Positions 1-8,542 of a stretch of DNA of 64,000 bases are shown one piece after another. The stretch's first letter is position 1, and the number at the start of each line of letters is the position of its first letter. This stretch comes from Beijerinckiaceae bacterium (GTDB taxonomy: Bacteria; Pseudomonadota; Alphaproteobacteria; Rhizobiales; Beijerinckiaceae): NCBI GenBank assembly GCA_024304885.1, contig JALJOM010000001.1, forward strand, positions 124,001 to 188,000, given 5' to 3'. Under the pieces are notes generated by a model, which was given only the letters and a program-made list of their open reading frames with translations, was not told the origin of the DNA and ran no database searches. The position numbers were made by a program, and so were the translations under genes.

Positions 1-1
1 C

Positions 2-724
2 CTCGCGACACCATACCTCTGCCGGCCGTTCGAATGGGGGGCCGACATCATCTGCCATTCGACGACCAAGTTCCTCGGCGGCCACGGCAATGCGCTCGGC
101 GGAGTCGTGATCGAGTCGGGAAAATTCGATTGGGCGGGGTCGGGCAGTTTTCCGTCGCTGACCGGGCCCGAGCCCGCCTACCACGGGCTCAATTTCTACG
201 AGACCTTCGGCGATTTCGGATTCACGACCAAGGCGCGCGCCGTCGCTTTGCGCGATTTCGGGCCGGCGCTGTCGCCGATGAATGCTTTCCTGACCTTGAC
301 GGGCATCGAGACGCTGCCCTTGCGCATGGAGCGGCATGTCGCGAACGCGAGGGCCGTGGCGGAATTCCTGGCGGGTCACGACAAGGTCGCGTGGGTGTCC
401 TATGCGGGATTGCCGTCGAGCCCGTTCCATGCACTGGCGCACAAGTATCTGCCGAAAGGGCCGGGCGCAGTGCTCACCTTCGGCGTCGAGGGAGGCTACG
501 AGGCGGGGACGAGAACGGTCGAGCGGGTGCAGCTTTTCTCGCATCTCGCCAATATCGGCGACACGCGCAGCCTCATCCTGCATCCCGCCAGCACCACGCA
601 TCGGCAATTGACGGACGAGCAGCGGCTCGCTGCCGGGGCGGGACCCGACGTCGTCCGTCTCTCGGTCGGGCTGGAAACCGCCGAAGACCTGATCGACGAC
701 CTCGATCAGGCTCTGAACGGATAG
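2..724 (+). CDS. O-acetylhomoserine/cysteine-type sulfhydrylase, C-terminal part (5' end outside window)
   Basis: The reading frame is open from base 2 and gives 240 residues ending in TAG. Near the start is HSTTKFLGGHG, the PLP-lysine motif of the Cys/Met metabolism fold-type I enzymes, followed by the late-domain signature SLILHPASTTH. The length after the PLP lysine and the FFETFGD-like stretch (NFYETFGDFG) resemble O-acetylhomoserine aminocarboxypropyltransferase (MetY), which makes homocysteine or methionine from O-acetylhomoserine and a sulfur donor in the cytoplasm. The N-terminal half is missing, so MetY cannot be cleanly separated from MetZ-type relatives; MetY is the better fit by inference. 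It is followed by a 106-nt gap and a gene on the same strand. Confidence 0.85.
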   Translation, partial: LATPYLCRPFEWGADIICHSTTKFLGGHGNALGGVVIESGKFDWAGSGSFPSLTGPEPAYHGLNFYETFGDFGFTTKARAVALRDFGPALSPMNAFLTLTGIETLPLRMERHVANARAVAEFLAGHDKVAWVSYAGLPSSPFHALAHKYLPKGPGAVLTFGVEGGYEAGTRTVERVQLFSHLANIGDTRSLILHPASTTHRQLTDEQRLAAGAGPDVVRLSVGLETAEDLIDDLDQALNG

Positions 725-830
725 CTGACCATCCTCCCGCTACGCCGCGCCTCGGCAGTGGCGAACTTTCCCGGTTTGTGATCAAAAGCTCGGCGCTCGG
801 CGTTCCCCGAGTCCCGTGCGGAGCCGTTCC

Positions 831-1640
831 ATGCGAATTACTTTACATGTCGCGTTACTTCTGTCCGGCCTTCTCTGCACTGCGCCAGGTTCCGCCGCGA
901 CCTGCCGCGACCCGGCGGGATTCGACGCCTTCCTGGCGCAGATCGAGAAAGAGGCTGCGGCCAACGGCGTGTCGGCACCGGCGCTCTCCGCGCTGGACGG
1001 CCTGACCTACGACCCGGATATCGTCGCGAAGGACCACGGCCAGAAAGTATTCAAGCAGACCTTCGAGGAGTTCTCCGGCCGCATGATCAATTCCTACCGG
1101 CTGCGCAAGGGCGCGCAGCTCATGAAGCAACATGCGTCCGTGTTCAGCCGGATCGAATCCACCTATGGGGTGCCGGCACCAGTCATCGTCGCGATCTGGG
1201 GGCTCGAGACCGATTTCGGCGCCGTGAACGGCAATACGCCGACGCTGCGGGCGCTCGCGACGCTGGCCTTCGACTGCCGCCGCACCGAGCGCTTCCAGGC
1301 CGAGCTGATCGACGCCTTGAAGCTGATCGACCGCGGCGATCTCACGCCCGCCGCCATGCGCGGCGCCTGGGCGGGCGAGATCGGCCAGACCCAGTTCATG
1401 CCCTCGTCCTACCTGAAATATGCGGTCGATTTCGACGGCAACGGGCGCCGTGACCTCATCCACAACACGCCGGACGTGCTCGCCTCCACCGCCAACTACC
1501 TCGTGGGCTACGGCTGGAAGCGCGGCGCCGGCTGGGAACCGGGCGAGCCCAATTTTTCCGTCATCAAGGACTGGAACAAGGCCGACGTCTACGCGCGGAC
1601 GATCGCCGCCTTCGCGACGAAGCTCACCGCCGCGCAATGA
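831..1640 (+). CDS. MltB-family lytic murein transglycosylase
   Basis: 269 residues with a Sec signal peptide at about residues 1-24 (MRITLHVALLLSGLL then an A-rich cleavage region), so probably periplasmic. An SLT_2/MltB domain fills the rest: the presumed catalytic glutamate is in IWGLETDFG, followed by TPTLRALATLAF, and the family block GEIGQTQFMPSSY and a DFDGNGRRDL segment are present. The family cleaves the MurNAc-GlcNAc bond to 1,6-anhydro products during wall turnover. ATG 831 was chosen over GTG 816 because the signal peptide begins there. Its stop overlaps the next start (ATGA), so the two genes are probably translationally coupled. It lacks the lipoprotein cysteine of E. coli MltB. 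Confidence 0.9.
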   Translation: MRITLHVALLLSGLLCTAPGSAATCRDPAGFDAFLAQIEKEAAANGVSAPALSALDGLTYDPDIVAKDHGQKVFKQTFEEFSGRMINSYRLRKGAQLMKQHASVFSRIESTYGVPAPVIVAIWGLETDFGAVNGNTPTLRALATLAFDCRRTERFQAELIDALKLIDRGDLTPAAMRGAWAGEIGQTQFMPSSYLKYAVDFDGNGRRDLIHNTPDVLASTANYLVGYGWKRGAGWEPGEPNFSVIKDWNKADVYARTIAAFATKLTAAQ

Positions 1641-3784
1641 CGTCCCGGCGGCTGCGCGAGCGACGAATCTCTCGTGCGATCGCACGGGCCGACAAGCCGG
1701 TTGCAACCGACCCGCTCCAGAAATTCGCCGACAAGGCGTACGACCTCTACCTCATGCAGAAGAGCGTGGATCGTGCGGCTCGTGTCAGCGGCGGGTTGTG
1801 GCTCAGCTATCTTTTTGCGCTGTTCTATATCGGCATCGCGGCCGGGGGAATTACCCACAAGGACCTGTTGCTCGAGAACCCGGCCCGGCTGCCTTTTCTC
1901 AACGTCGAATTGCCCTTGGTAGCCTTCTTTGCTCTCGCTCCGGTTCTTTTCGTCGTCTCCCATGCCTATACGCTCATGCATTTCGTCCTGCTCGCGGCCA
2001 AGGCGGGAGCCTTCAACGCCGAGCTCAAGAGGCAGATCAGGGAGCCGGACAATCTCTCTGCGGATATTCCTGGTGACGAGCCCGCGCTCGACCATCGCGA
2101 GATCCGTGGTGGCCTGAGGCGTCAGCTGCCGAGCAACATATTCGTGCAATTTCTGGCAGGGCCGCTCGATATTCGTGAAGGAGGGCTCGGCTGGCTGTTG
2201 AAGGCGATCGCCTGGATCTCGCTCGTGATCGGCCCGGTGCTGCTCCTGCTCCTGATCCAGGTGCAGTTCCTGCCCTATCATCTCGAATGGGTGACCTGGG
2301 TCCAGCGCCTCGCGGTTCTCGTAGATGTCGTGCTCTTGTGGTTTCTGTGGCCCGCCGTGCTCGACGGTCGCAGCGAGATCCGGTGGCCGAGGCTGTGGCG
2401 TCATCCCATCGCGGCAGTGGTGAGCCTCGTGCCGATCGCTTTGGCCTTCGTGGTCGCGCGCTATCCCGGCGAATGGGTGGACCACCAGGTCGGCAATATG
2501 CGTTGGATCCCGCCATATCCCCGGCAAGCTCGGCACGAGGCGGAAGATGGGCAAGGCTACGTAACGGCTTGGTTCGGTCAACCGGGTTGGACATCGGTGC
2601 ATGATCTCTTGTTCAACGGCGACGTCGACGAGGTCACTCGCCGACGGAAGAGCTTGTTCTCGAATACGCTCGTGCTGCCCGAGTTCGATGGGCTCGCAGC
2701 GGCGAAGATCGACGATCCGAACAAGCTCGACAGTGACGGTATCAGACATTCCCTCGTGCTGCGGGGCCGGCATCTCAAAGGCGCGGTTCTCAGCCGCGCG
2801 GACTTGCGTAAGGTCGACTTCGAATCGGCAAAGCTCGAGGGCGCAAATCTGGTCGGAGCACGGCTGCAAGGCGCCTCGCTCGTGAGCGCGAACCTCGAGG
2901 GTGCAGTGCTCGACGATGCGCAGCTTCGAGGCGCGTTGCTCCATCACGCGAAACTCAAAGGCGCAAGGCTCGACCACGCGCAGCTCCAGGGTGCAAATCT
3001 CGCTTACGCGGAACTCGAGGGCGCGTCGCTCGTAGAGGCAAAGCTTCCGATCGCATCGCTCGACGATGCGAGGCTTCAAGGCGCGTCGCTGCAAAAAGCA
3101 CAGCTTCAGGGCGCGCGGCTCGAGAGGGCGAGGCTTCAAGGCGCGTCACTCGACGATGCGGGGCTTCAGTGGGCTCGGATGGAGAAGGCGCAGCTTCAAG
3201 GCGCATCGCTCGTAGGCGCGCAGCTTCAGGGTTCGAATTTCACCGGCTCGAAATTGTTCGCCACGGATATGAGCGGCGCAGCGGTGTGGCGGGCGAGCTT
3301 CGCCGACGTCTCGTCGAGCAATGTTCTCGAGGAGGGATTCGACGAGGGCGCTCTGTCTCGAAAGGCATTCGACACTCTCGAGTCGGTCATCGAGGAGGAG
3401 ACGCCGGCAGGTAAAGCCGGGAAAACGCTCCTCGAGACTCTCGCGTCATTGAACCCGGCGTATTTCGGCCCCGAGGCGAATCTCTCAGAAACCCTGAAGC
3501 GCGGGCGGGTCGGCGAAGCCGCCTATCGAAAAGCGTTGGCGGACGAGCTCACGATGCTCACCTGCTCCAGCGGTGACTCGGCCCCATTCATCCTGCGCGG
3601 GCTCGTCCGAAATGGACGTCTTGTCGCCACCGGACCTTTCGCGCCGGCCCTCGTCGAACGAATTCTTTCGCCCGATTGCCCCGCATCCGCCGACTTGACC
3701 GCAGTCGACAAAGCCGAGCTGCGAAGCCTCGGCGCGACCGTGAAATCCGGCGACAGGCTCTCGACCGACGCAAGGATTCGTTAA
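1637..3784 (+). CDS. Membrane protein with long pentapeptide-repeat domain
   Basis: 715 residues. The N-terminal half has several hydrophobic segments (about residues 52-75, 92-120, 190-218, 225-240, 255-275), predicting an inner-membrane part. Residues about 375-560 are an almost unbroken pentapeptide array of the A(D/N)LxxA type, for example LQGASLVSANLEGA, repeated some thirty times and expected to form a right-handed beta helix. The last 150 residues are non-repetitive. Pentapeptide proteins with membrane anchors are common in Hyphomicrobiales but their role is mostly unknown. The overlap with the upstream transglycosylase suggests an envelope role by association only. The repeat DNA also creates a long open antisense frame, which is not a gene. 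Confidence 0.85.
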   Translation: MTSRRLRERRISRAIARADKPVATDPLQKFADKAYDLYLMQKSVDRAARVSGGLWLSYLFALFYIGIAAGGITHKDLLLENPARLPFLNVELPLVAFFALAPVLFVVSHAYTLMHFVLLAAKAGAFNAELKRQIREPDNLSADIPGDEPALDHREIRGGLRRQLPSNIFVQFLAGPLDIREGGLGWLLKAIAWISLVIGPVLLLLLIQVQFLPYHLEWVTWVQRLAVLVDVVLLWFLWPAVLDGRSEIRWPRLWRHPIAAVVSLVPIALAFVVARYPGEWVDHQVGNMRWIPPYPRQARHEAEDGQGYVTAWFGQPGWTSVHDLLFNGDVDEVTRRRKSLFSNTLVLPEFDGLAAAKIDDPNKLDSDGIRHSLVLRGRHLKGAVLSRADLRKVDFESAKLEGANLVGARLQGASLVSANLEGAVLDDAQLRGALLHHAKLKGARLDHAQLQGANLAYAELEGASLVEAKLPIASLDDARLQGASLQKAQLQGARLERARLQGASLDDAGLQWARMEKAQLQGASLVGAQLQGSNFTGSKLFATDMSGAAVWRASFADVSSSNVLEEGFDEGALSRKAFDTLESVIEEETPAGKAGKTLLETLASLNPAYFGPEANLSETLKRGRVGEAAYRKALADELTMLTCSSGDSAPFILRGLVRNGRLVATGPFAPALVERILSPDCPASADLTAVDKAELRSLGATVKSGDRLSTDARIR

Positions 3785-3855
3785 CCGCATCCGGGTCAGG
3801 CTGGCGTGTTCCCTTCGGGATATCATCCTCGTCATCGCCCACGCCGGCCCGAGCC

Positions 3856-4329
3856 ATGCCCCGACTTGTTTCTGCCAGAGCCCTCGACGACGGGCGTCAG
3901 TCCGACACCGCGCTTCTCGTCGCGCGCGGCACGCGCCGCATGCTGCGCCGGTTCGGCTTCTCGACCGTCACGGAGCTGCCGCTGCTCTCCGGCCGACGAG
4001 CGGATATCGTCGCGCTCGCCGAGGACGGGACGATCCATATCGTCGAGGTGAAATCCTCCCTCGCGGATTTCCGCGCCGATCACAAATGGCAAGCCTATCG
4101 CGCCCATTGCGACCGGCTCTCCTTCGCCATTCCGGACTGCTTTCCCGCGGACATCCTGCCGCTCGACACAGGGCTGATCCTCGCCGACGCCTATGGCGCC
4201 GAAATCCTGCGCGAGGCCCCGGAGCACAAGCTCGCCCCTGCGACGCGGCGTGCGATGCTCCTGCGCTTCGCCCATGCCGCCGCGCATCGGCTGCATTCCC
4301 TCTCGGACCCCGAATCTCTCGCCTATTGA
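3856..4329 (+). CDS. mmcB: MmcB family DNA repair protein
   Basis: 157 residues beginning MPRLVSARALDDGRQS and matching the MmcB family, a small nuclease-fold protein found in Alphaproteobacteria. The core carries R-R-A-D-I-V-A-L and then IHIVEVKSSLADFRADHKW, an ExK-like pair typical of PD-(D/E)xK folds. In Caulobacter, MmcB is part of the LexA-controlled damage response. The internal ATG at 3856 was preferred to upstream starts because the 60 extra residues are low-complexity and overlap the preceding gene. It is convergent with glcF, and the two 3' ends overlap by 7 nt. I found no clear LexA box upstream. Confidence 0.85.
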   Translation: MPRLVSARALDDGRQSDTALLVARGTRRMLRRFGFSTVTELPLLSGRRADIVALAEDGTIHIVEVKSSLADFRADHKWQAYRAHCDRLSFAIPDCFPADILPLDTGLILADAYGAEILREAPEHKLAPATRRAMLLRFAHAAAHRLHSLSDPESLAY

Positions 4330-5639
4330 CCCTTGGTTGCGAGCTCGGCGGGCTGCGGACCGCCATAGACCCAATCCATGAGCTCGACCGTGTGGAGAAT
4401 CGGCCGGTCGAGCCCATCCGCGAGTTGCGTCAGGCAGCCGATATTACCGGTCGCTACGATGTCCGGCGCGACGTTCGCGATGTTGCGGATCTTGCGCTCG
4501 CGAAGCCGCGCGGCGAGCTCGGGCTGCAATATATTGTAGGTGCCGGCCGAGCCGCAGCAGAGGTGTCCTTCGGCGATCTCGTGAAGACCGAAGCCCGCAT
4601 CGGCGAGGAGCCGCTTCGGCAGCGCGTCGAGCTTCTGCCCGTGCTGCATCGAGCAGGGCGATTGATAGGCCACAGCGAGCCCCGCCACGTTCCGCGGCGG
4701 AGGAAGATCGAGCGTGGCGATGAACTCCGTCACGTCCTTCGCGAGCATGGAGACCCGCGCCGCCTTCGCCGCATAGGCGGGCTCCCCACGCAACAGATAG
4801 CCGTAATCCTTGATCATGGTGCCGCACCCGGACGCCGTCACGACGATCGCATCGAGGCCATGCGTGTCGATCTCTGCCGTCCAGAGATCCACATTGTGGC
4901 GGACCGAGGCGAGTGCGTCGGTCTCCATGCCGAGGTGGTGCGTGAGCGCGCCGCAGCACGCCTCGCCTTTCACCAGAACGACCTCCACCCCGAGCCGGGT
5001 CAGGAGGCGGAGCGTGGCATCGTTGATCTGCGGCCGAAGGAGTCTTTGCGCGCATCCTTGCAGCAAGGCGACACGAGCGACCTTGCGACCCTGCGGTGGG
5101 ATGCTCCCGATCGCAGGGAAGGCCGAGCGCGGCGCTTTTTGCCTTGGCGCAAGACGCAACATGGCGGCAAGCCGGGGACCCGTAGAGCCGAGCCGGGAGA
5201 GAAGCGGGGCGAGCGGCCTCGCCGAGGACGCGCCGCGCAAAGCCCAGCCGAGGCGAACGGGAAAGGGCAGGACGAGCCGCAGCATCACGCGCAGCAACCG
5301 ATCGAGCCAGGGCCGGCGATAGGTGCGCTCGATCCTCGCTCGCGCCATATCGACGAGATGCATGTAGTTGACGCCCGACGGGCAGGTCGTCATGCAGGCG
5401 AGGCACGAGAGGCAGCGGTCGATGTGGAGGACGGTCTCGGCATCGGCGGGCCGGTCCTTCTCCAGCATCTCCTTGATCAGGTAGATCCGCCCGCGTGGGC
5501 TGTCGAGCTCGTCGCCGAGGAGGACGAAGGTCGGGCAGGTGGCCGTGCAAAAGCCGCAATGGACGCAAGCGCGCAGGATCTTGTCGGCTTCCGCCGTGGC
5601 GGGCTCGGCGAGCTGGGCGAGCGAGAAATGCGTCTGCAT
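4323..5639 (-). CDS. glcF: Glycolate oxidase iron-sulfur subunit GlcF
   Basis: 438 residues. Two 4Fe-4S ferredoxin-type clusters lie in the first 100 residues: CVHCGFCTATCP and CLSCLACMTTCP. They are followed by two CCG/cysteine-rich domains (GEACCGALTHH and GHLCCGSAGTYN) of the GlcF/HdrB type. GlcF passes electrons from the flavin subunits GlcD and GlcE of glycolate oxidase towards the quinone pool; glycolate becomes glyoxylate. The ATG lies 1 nt after the glcE stop, so the pair is an operon. No glcD occurs in the window (see findings). Confidence 0.93.
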   Translation of the reverse strand: MQTHFSLAQLAEPATAEADKILRACVHCGFCTATCPTFVLLGDELDSPRGRIYLIKEMLEKDRPADAETVLHIDRCLSCLACMTTCPSGVNYMHLVDMARARIERTYRRPWLDRLLRVMLRLVLPFPVRLGWALRGASSARPLAPLLSRLGSTGPRLAAMLRLAPRQKAPRSAFPAIGSIPPQGRKVARVALLQGCAQRLLRPQINDATLRLLTRLGVEVVLVKGEACCGALTHHLGMETDALASVRHNVDLWTAEIDTHGLDAIVVTASGCGTMIKDYGYLLRGEPAYAAKAARVSMLAKDVTEFIATLDLPPPRNVAGLAVAYQSPCSMQHGQKLDALPKRLLADAGFGLHEIAEGHLCCGSAGTYNILQPELAARLRERKIRNIANVAPDIVATGNIGCLTQLADGLDRPILHTVELMDWVYGGPQPAELATKGQ

Positions 5640-5640
5640 G

Positions 5641-6840
5641 CTACACGTCTGCCCACATGCGGCCGGGCTCGAGAATCCCGAGCGGATCGAATTGCGCCTT
5701 CAGCCGCCGCGACAGGTCCGCGAGCGCTTCGGCTCGGGGCTCGAGCACGGGGATCTCGGCTCGGGTCTCGGTAGGCGCGCGAAACAGCGTGGCATGGCCG
5801 CCGCCGTTGCTAGCGATGGCCTCGCGGATCACCTTCGCGCCCGCGCCGGGGCAAGGCGCGAGCGCGAGCCACACCAATCCGCCCGACCAGTCGTAGAGTG
5901 CCTCGCAGGGGTGGACGCGGGCGACGGCTTCCCCCACACGCGGCCCGGCCTCCGGCATCACCGAGACCTTCCAGACGACGGCGTCTCGCGGCTCGGCCAG
6001 AGGCGCCACGTCCCGGACTGCGCGCCACAGCGCTTCCGAGGCCGCGGCCTCGAGCTTCTCCGGAGCCCCGAAGGGTTTCAGGCTCGCGGCGAGCCGCTCG
6101 AACCGTGCCGCGACGGAGGGGGCGATGCCCTCGAGCCGCAACACCGTCACGGCCGTCGCAAAGCCGAGCCGGCCTGCCGCAACGGGCGGCATATGGGCCG
6201 CGCCCGAGACGTCGACCGGCAGGCCCATGGCCTCGCAGAGCGCGGCAACGCCCCGCGCCGGCTCCAATCCCTCGAGGACCAGGGTCGTTGACGCCTCGGC
6301 GCGCGGAAGCACCTTCAGCGTGACCTCGGTCGCGACCGCGAGCGTCCCGTAGGAGCCGGCGAGGCCGCGCGCGAGATCATAGCCGGTGACGTTCTTCACG
6401 ACCCGCCCGCCGGCCTTGAAGAGTTCTCCGCGCCCGCTCACCGCCGTAACGCCCAGCACGAAGTCACGCAGCGCTCCGGCCTTGATCCGGCGCGGGCCGG
6501 AAAGATTGGTCATATAGGCGCCGCCGATCGTGCCTGCCCCCGTGCCGTAGAGCGCGGCCAAGGACATGGGCTCGAAGGCGAGCTCCTGGCCCCTCGCGGC
6601 GAGCAAGTCGTCGATCTCGGCGATCGGGGTTCCCGCGCGGGCCGAGAGCACGAGGTCCTCCGGCTCGTAGAAGGTGATCCCGGTCAGGTGCGAAAGGTCG
6701 AGAACGCGCGCGGCCACGACCGGCCGGCCGAGCAGGGCCTTCGAGCCGAGGCCGCGGATCGAAAGAGGCGTGCGGCTCTGCAGTGCCTCTTCGACGAAGC
6801 CAGCGACGTCCTCCGGACGGTCCGGGAAATATTCCTGCAT
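5641..6840 (-). CDS. glcE: Glycolate oxidase FAD-binding subunit GlcE
   Basis: 399 residues starting MQEYFPDRPEDVAGFVEEA. It has the PCMH/VAO-type FAD-binding fold: LSIRGLGSKALLG near the N-terminus, TGAGTIGGAYMTNLSGPRR, then GGRVVKNVTGYDL and GSYGTLAVATEVTLKV, all in the usual GlcE order, and the C-terminal FDPLGILEPGRMW. A longer frame runs on upstream, but the homology begins at ATG 6840. It acts with GlcD and GlcF in glycolate oxidation. It is 53 nt downstream of a HAD phosphatase gene on the same strand. Confidence 0.92.
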   Translation of the reverse strand: MQEYFPDRPEDVAGFVEEALQSRTPLSIRGLGSKALLGRPVVAARVLDLSHLTGITFYEPEDLVLSARAGTPIAEIDDLLAARGQELAFEPMSLAALYGTGAGTIGGAYMTNLSGPRRIKAGALRDFVLGVTAVSGRGELFKAGGRVVKNVTGYDLARGLAGSYGTLAVATEVTLKVLPRAEASTTLVLEGLEPARGVAALCEAMGLPVDVSGAAHMPPVAAGRLGFATAVTVLRLEGIAPSVAARFERLAASLKPFGAPEKLEAAASEALWRAVRDVAPLAEPRDAVVWKVSVMPEAGPRVGEAVARVHPCEALYDWSGGLVWLALAPCPGAGAKVIREAIASNGGGHATLFRAPTETRAEIPVLEPRAEALADLSRRLKAQFDPLGILEPGRMWADV

Positions 6841-6893
6841 TCGCCGAATGCTACAGGCTCGCCGCCCGCATCGGAAGGGGCGTGCCCCGACTT

Positions 6894-7502
6894 CTAAATC
6901 TCGACGCCGTGGTGCGCGAGCGCGGCGACGAAATCCTCCGGCCCGGAGAAGGTCACGGTCCGAATCCCGAGCTTTCCGGCTGCGGCGGTATTGTCCGCCC
7001 GATCGTCGATGAAGACGCATTCCTTCGGCTCGCGGCCCTCGAGCTCCAGCACGCGCAGATACGAGGCGGCGTGAGGCTTCACGAGGCCGATCTCGTAGGA
7101 GAGATAGGTCGCGTGGAACCGCGCAAAGACGGGATAGCTCGCCCGGATATGCTCGATATGCGCGGCATTGGTGTTGGAGAGGAGCACGGTGCGATGGCGC
7201 CTCGCCAGCCGCTCGACGAGGGCGTCCATGCCCGGCTCCTCGCTGAAATGGCTCGACCAGAGATCGAGAAAGTAAGGATAGGACGCCCGGAAGCCGAGCG
7301 CGTCCTTCATGTGCCGGTAGAGCGTATGGACGTGAAGGTCGCCGGTGCCGATTCGCTCGTCGCCGAGCCAAGCCTCGACCTTCGGCCGCGCCGCTTGCGG
7401 GTCCCAGCAGCAGGCCGCGAGCCGGTCGTAGAGGGCGTCGTTGTCGTGGCGGACGAGCACGCCGCCGAGATCGAAGATGAGGGTCGGGGCGGGAGAAGCC
7501 AT
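6894..7502 (-). CDS. HAD-superfamily hydrolase, subfamily IA (YihX-like)
   Basis: 202 residues. HAD motifs in order: IFDLGGVLV (motif I, with Gly where most phosphatases have the second Asp, as in YihX-type proteins), VLLSNTNAAH (motif II), lysine in EIGLVKPHAASY (motif III), and FIDDRADNTAAA (motif IV). The helical cap lies between motifs I and II. Family members dephosphorylate sugar phosphates or dehalogenate; the true substrate cannot be read from the sequence. Its position just upstream of glcE-glcF makes a phosphoglycolate or other C2 link tempting, but that is inference. Confidence 0.85.
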   Translation of the reverse strand: MASPAPTLIFDLGGVLVRHDNDALYDRLAACCWDPQAARPKVEAWLGDERIGTGDLHVHTLYRHMKDALGFRASYPYFLDLWSSHFSEEPGMDALVERLARRHRTVLLSNTNAAHIEHIRASYPVFARFHATYLSYEIGLVKPHAASYLRVLELEGREPKECVFIDDRADNTAAAGKLGIRTVTFSGPEDFVAALAHHGVEI

Positions 7503-7837
7503 GATGCACTGCGATTGCCGAGGGTCGCCGCCGTGATAGCAGGTTCATGCTGCAACGCAAACAAGTGGCTGCGAGCTGCGGCTGGCTCAGGTGGCCCCGA
7601 GCGCGTCCGCCGAGCCGAGAGCTGTTCATTGCAGGCCAGCGATCATTACCGGATTTGATGCGGGGACCGGGACCGCCCCGGTCATGACGGCTGGAGCTTC
7701 ACGCAACACCACGAAGCGCCGTCGTGGCCGGCAGGAGGTTCCCCGACGCCCGCTCGCGCCTGTTCAACTCTTCCGTGAAGCCGGAACGAGCCCGCCCCGC
7801 CGTCCGTTCTCGCCTCCTCGTAAAGGAGAAAGCTCGA
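7503..7837. other. 335-nt intergenic gap
   Basis: No gene could be supported between the HAD hydrolase and the divergent small exported protein. The interval must hold promoters for both. Near the right end AAAGGAGAA (about 7821-7829) is a good ribosome binding site for the start at 7838. Nothing else stands out. Confidence 0.5.
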
Positions 7838-8179
7838 ATGAAATCAGCGAAGATTTCGGCTTTGGCCGGCGCCGCTCTGATCGCGGCGAGCTCGGCGGCT
7901 TCGGCGGGTCCGATGCCGGTCGGGCCTCGCCACGTCGTCGTGCCGGCGCCATCCGGCGAGGTGATCGACGTCCATTATCGTCGCTACCGGCACCAGCACC
8001 GGCGCGTCTACAGGCGTGTGGATCCGGGAGCCGCGGCCGCAGCCGCCGCCGCAGCGGGCCTGCTCTCGTTCGGGTTGGCGGCCGCCGCGGGTGCGCAGTG
8101 CGGCTATTACGGGTGCTACCAGTCTTGGGGGCCACCCGGCCCCTATTACTACGGCAGCCCCTATTACGGTGGGTGGTAG
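7838..8179 (+). CDS. Small exported Gly/Tyr-rich protein
   Basis: 113 residues. Signal peptide at residues 1-23 (MKSAKISALAGAALIAASSA, cleavage near ASAGP). The mature part has a basic YRRYRHQHRRVYRR stretch, a run of alanines that could form a helix, and a C-terminus rich in Gly, Tyr and Pro ending YYYGSPYYGGW, with two cysteines in QCGYYGC. The start is fixed by AAAGGAGAA 8 nt upstream. No domain is recognised. Such proteins are frequent in Hyphomicrobiales and are probably envelope-associated. The signal-peptide region is nearly the same as in the next gene, pointing to a tandem duplication. Confidence 0.7.
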   Translation: MKSAKISALAGAALIAASSAASAGPMPVGPRHVVVPAPSGEVIDVHYRRYRHQHRRVYRRVDPGAAAAAAAAAGLLSFGLAAAAGAQCGYYGCYQSWGPPGPYYYGSPYYGGW

Positions 8180-8205
8180 CGACGGAGCCCACGAGGAGGA
8201 AGGCC

Positions 8206-8514
8206 ATGAGAACCCGTAGGATTCTGGCGCTGTCGGGCGCCGCGCTGATCGCGGCGAGCTCGGCGGGCTTCGCCGGTCCGATCAGTGTTGCGCGGCCCGA
8301 TACCGGGATCGCGCCCTTCGAGCAGCAAATCGAGCCCGTGCATTACAGGAAGAAGAAGCATCGCCACTATGCACGGCGCGGGCGTGCCCCCAATCCGGTG
8401 GGAGCCGCCGCGGGCACCGCCGTCGGCCTGGCCGGGGTCGGGGTCAATACCGCGGTCGGGACGGCACGCGTCCTCGGCCACGGCTGGTGCGACTTCTGGG
8501 GCTATTGCCGCTGA
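8206..8514 (+). CDS. Small exported basic protein, paralogue of upstream neighbour at its N-terminus
   Basis: 102 residues with a signal peptide whose core ALIAASSAGFAGPI almost repeats ALIAASSAASAGPM of the preceding protein; the DNA is nearly identical there too. The mature part has a lysine/histidine cluster (YRKKKHRHYARR), a Gly/Ala-rich hydrophobic stretch (GAAAGTAVGLAGVGVN) and ends GWCDFWGYCR. GAGGAGGAAGG lies just before ATG 8206. It follows the preceding gene by 26 nt and is probably cotranscribed. Function unknown. It is convergent with glyQ. Confidence 0.65.
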   Translation: MRTRRILALSGAALIAASSAGFAGPISVARPDTGIAPFEQQIEPVHYRKKKHRHYARRGRAPNPVGAAAGTAVGLAGVGVNTAVGTARVLGHGWCDFWGYCR

Positions 8515-8542
8515 CGGTCCGGTTCCTTGCACGTGAGCGCCG

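Noticed and set aside
1589-3139. Long minus-strand open frame (516 codons) over the pentapeptide array
   Set aside because: It is the antisense shadow of a repetitive gene; composition (Arg/Leu/Glu repeats) and no domain.
4086-5774. 562-codon plus-strand frame
   Set aside because: Antisense to glcF; no domain.
6841-7629. Extension of glcE upstream to 7629
   Set aside because: Overlaps the HAD gene on the same strand in another frame; GlcE homology starts at 6840.
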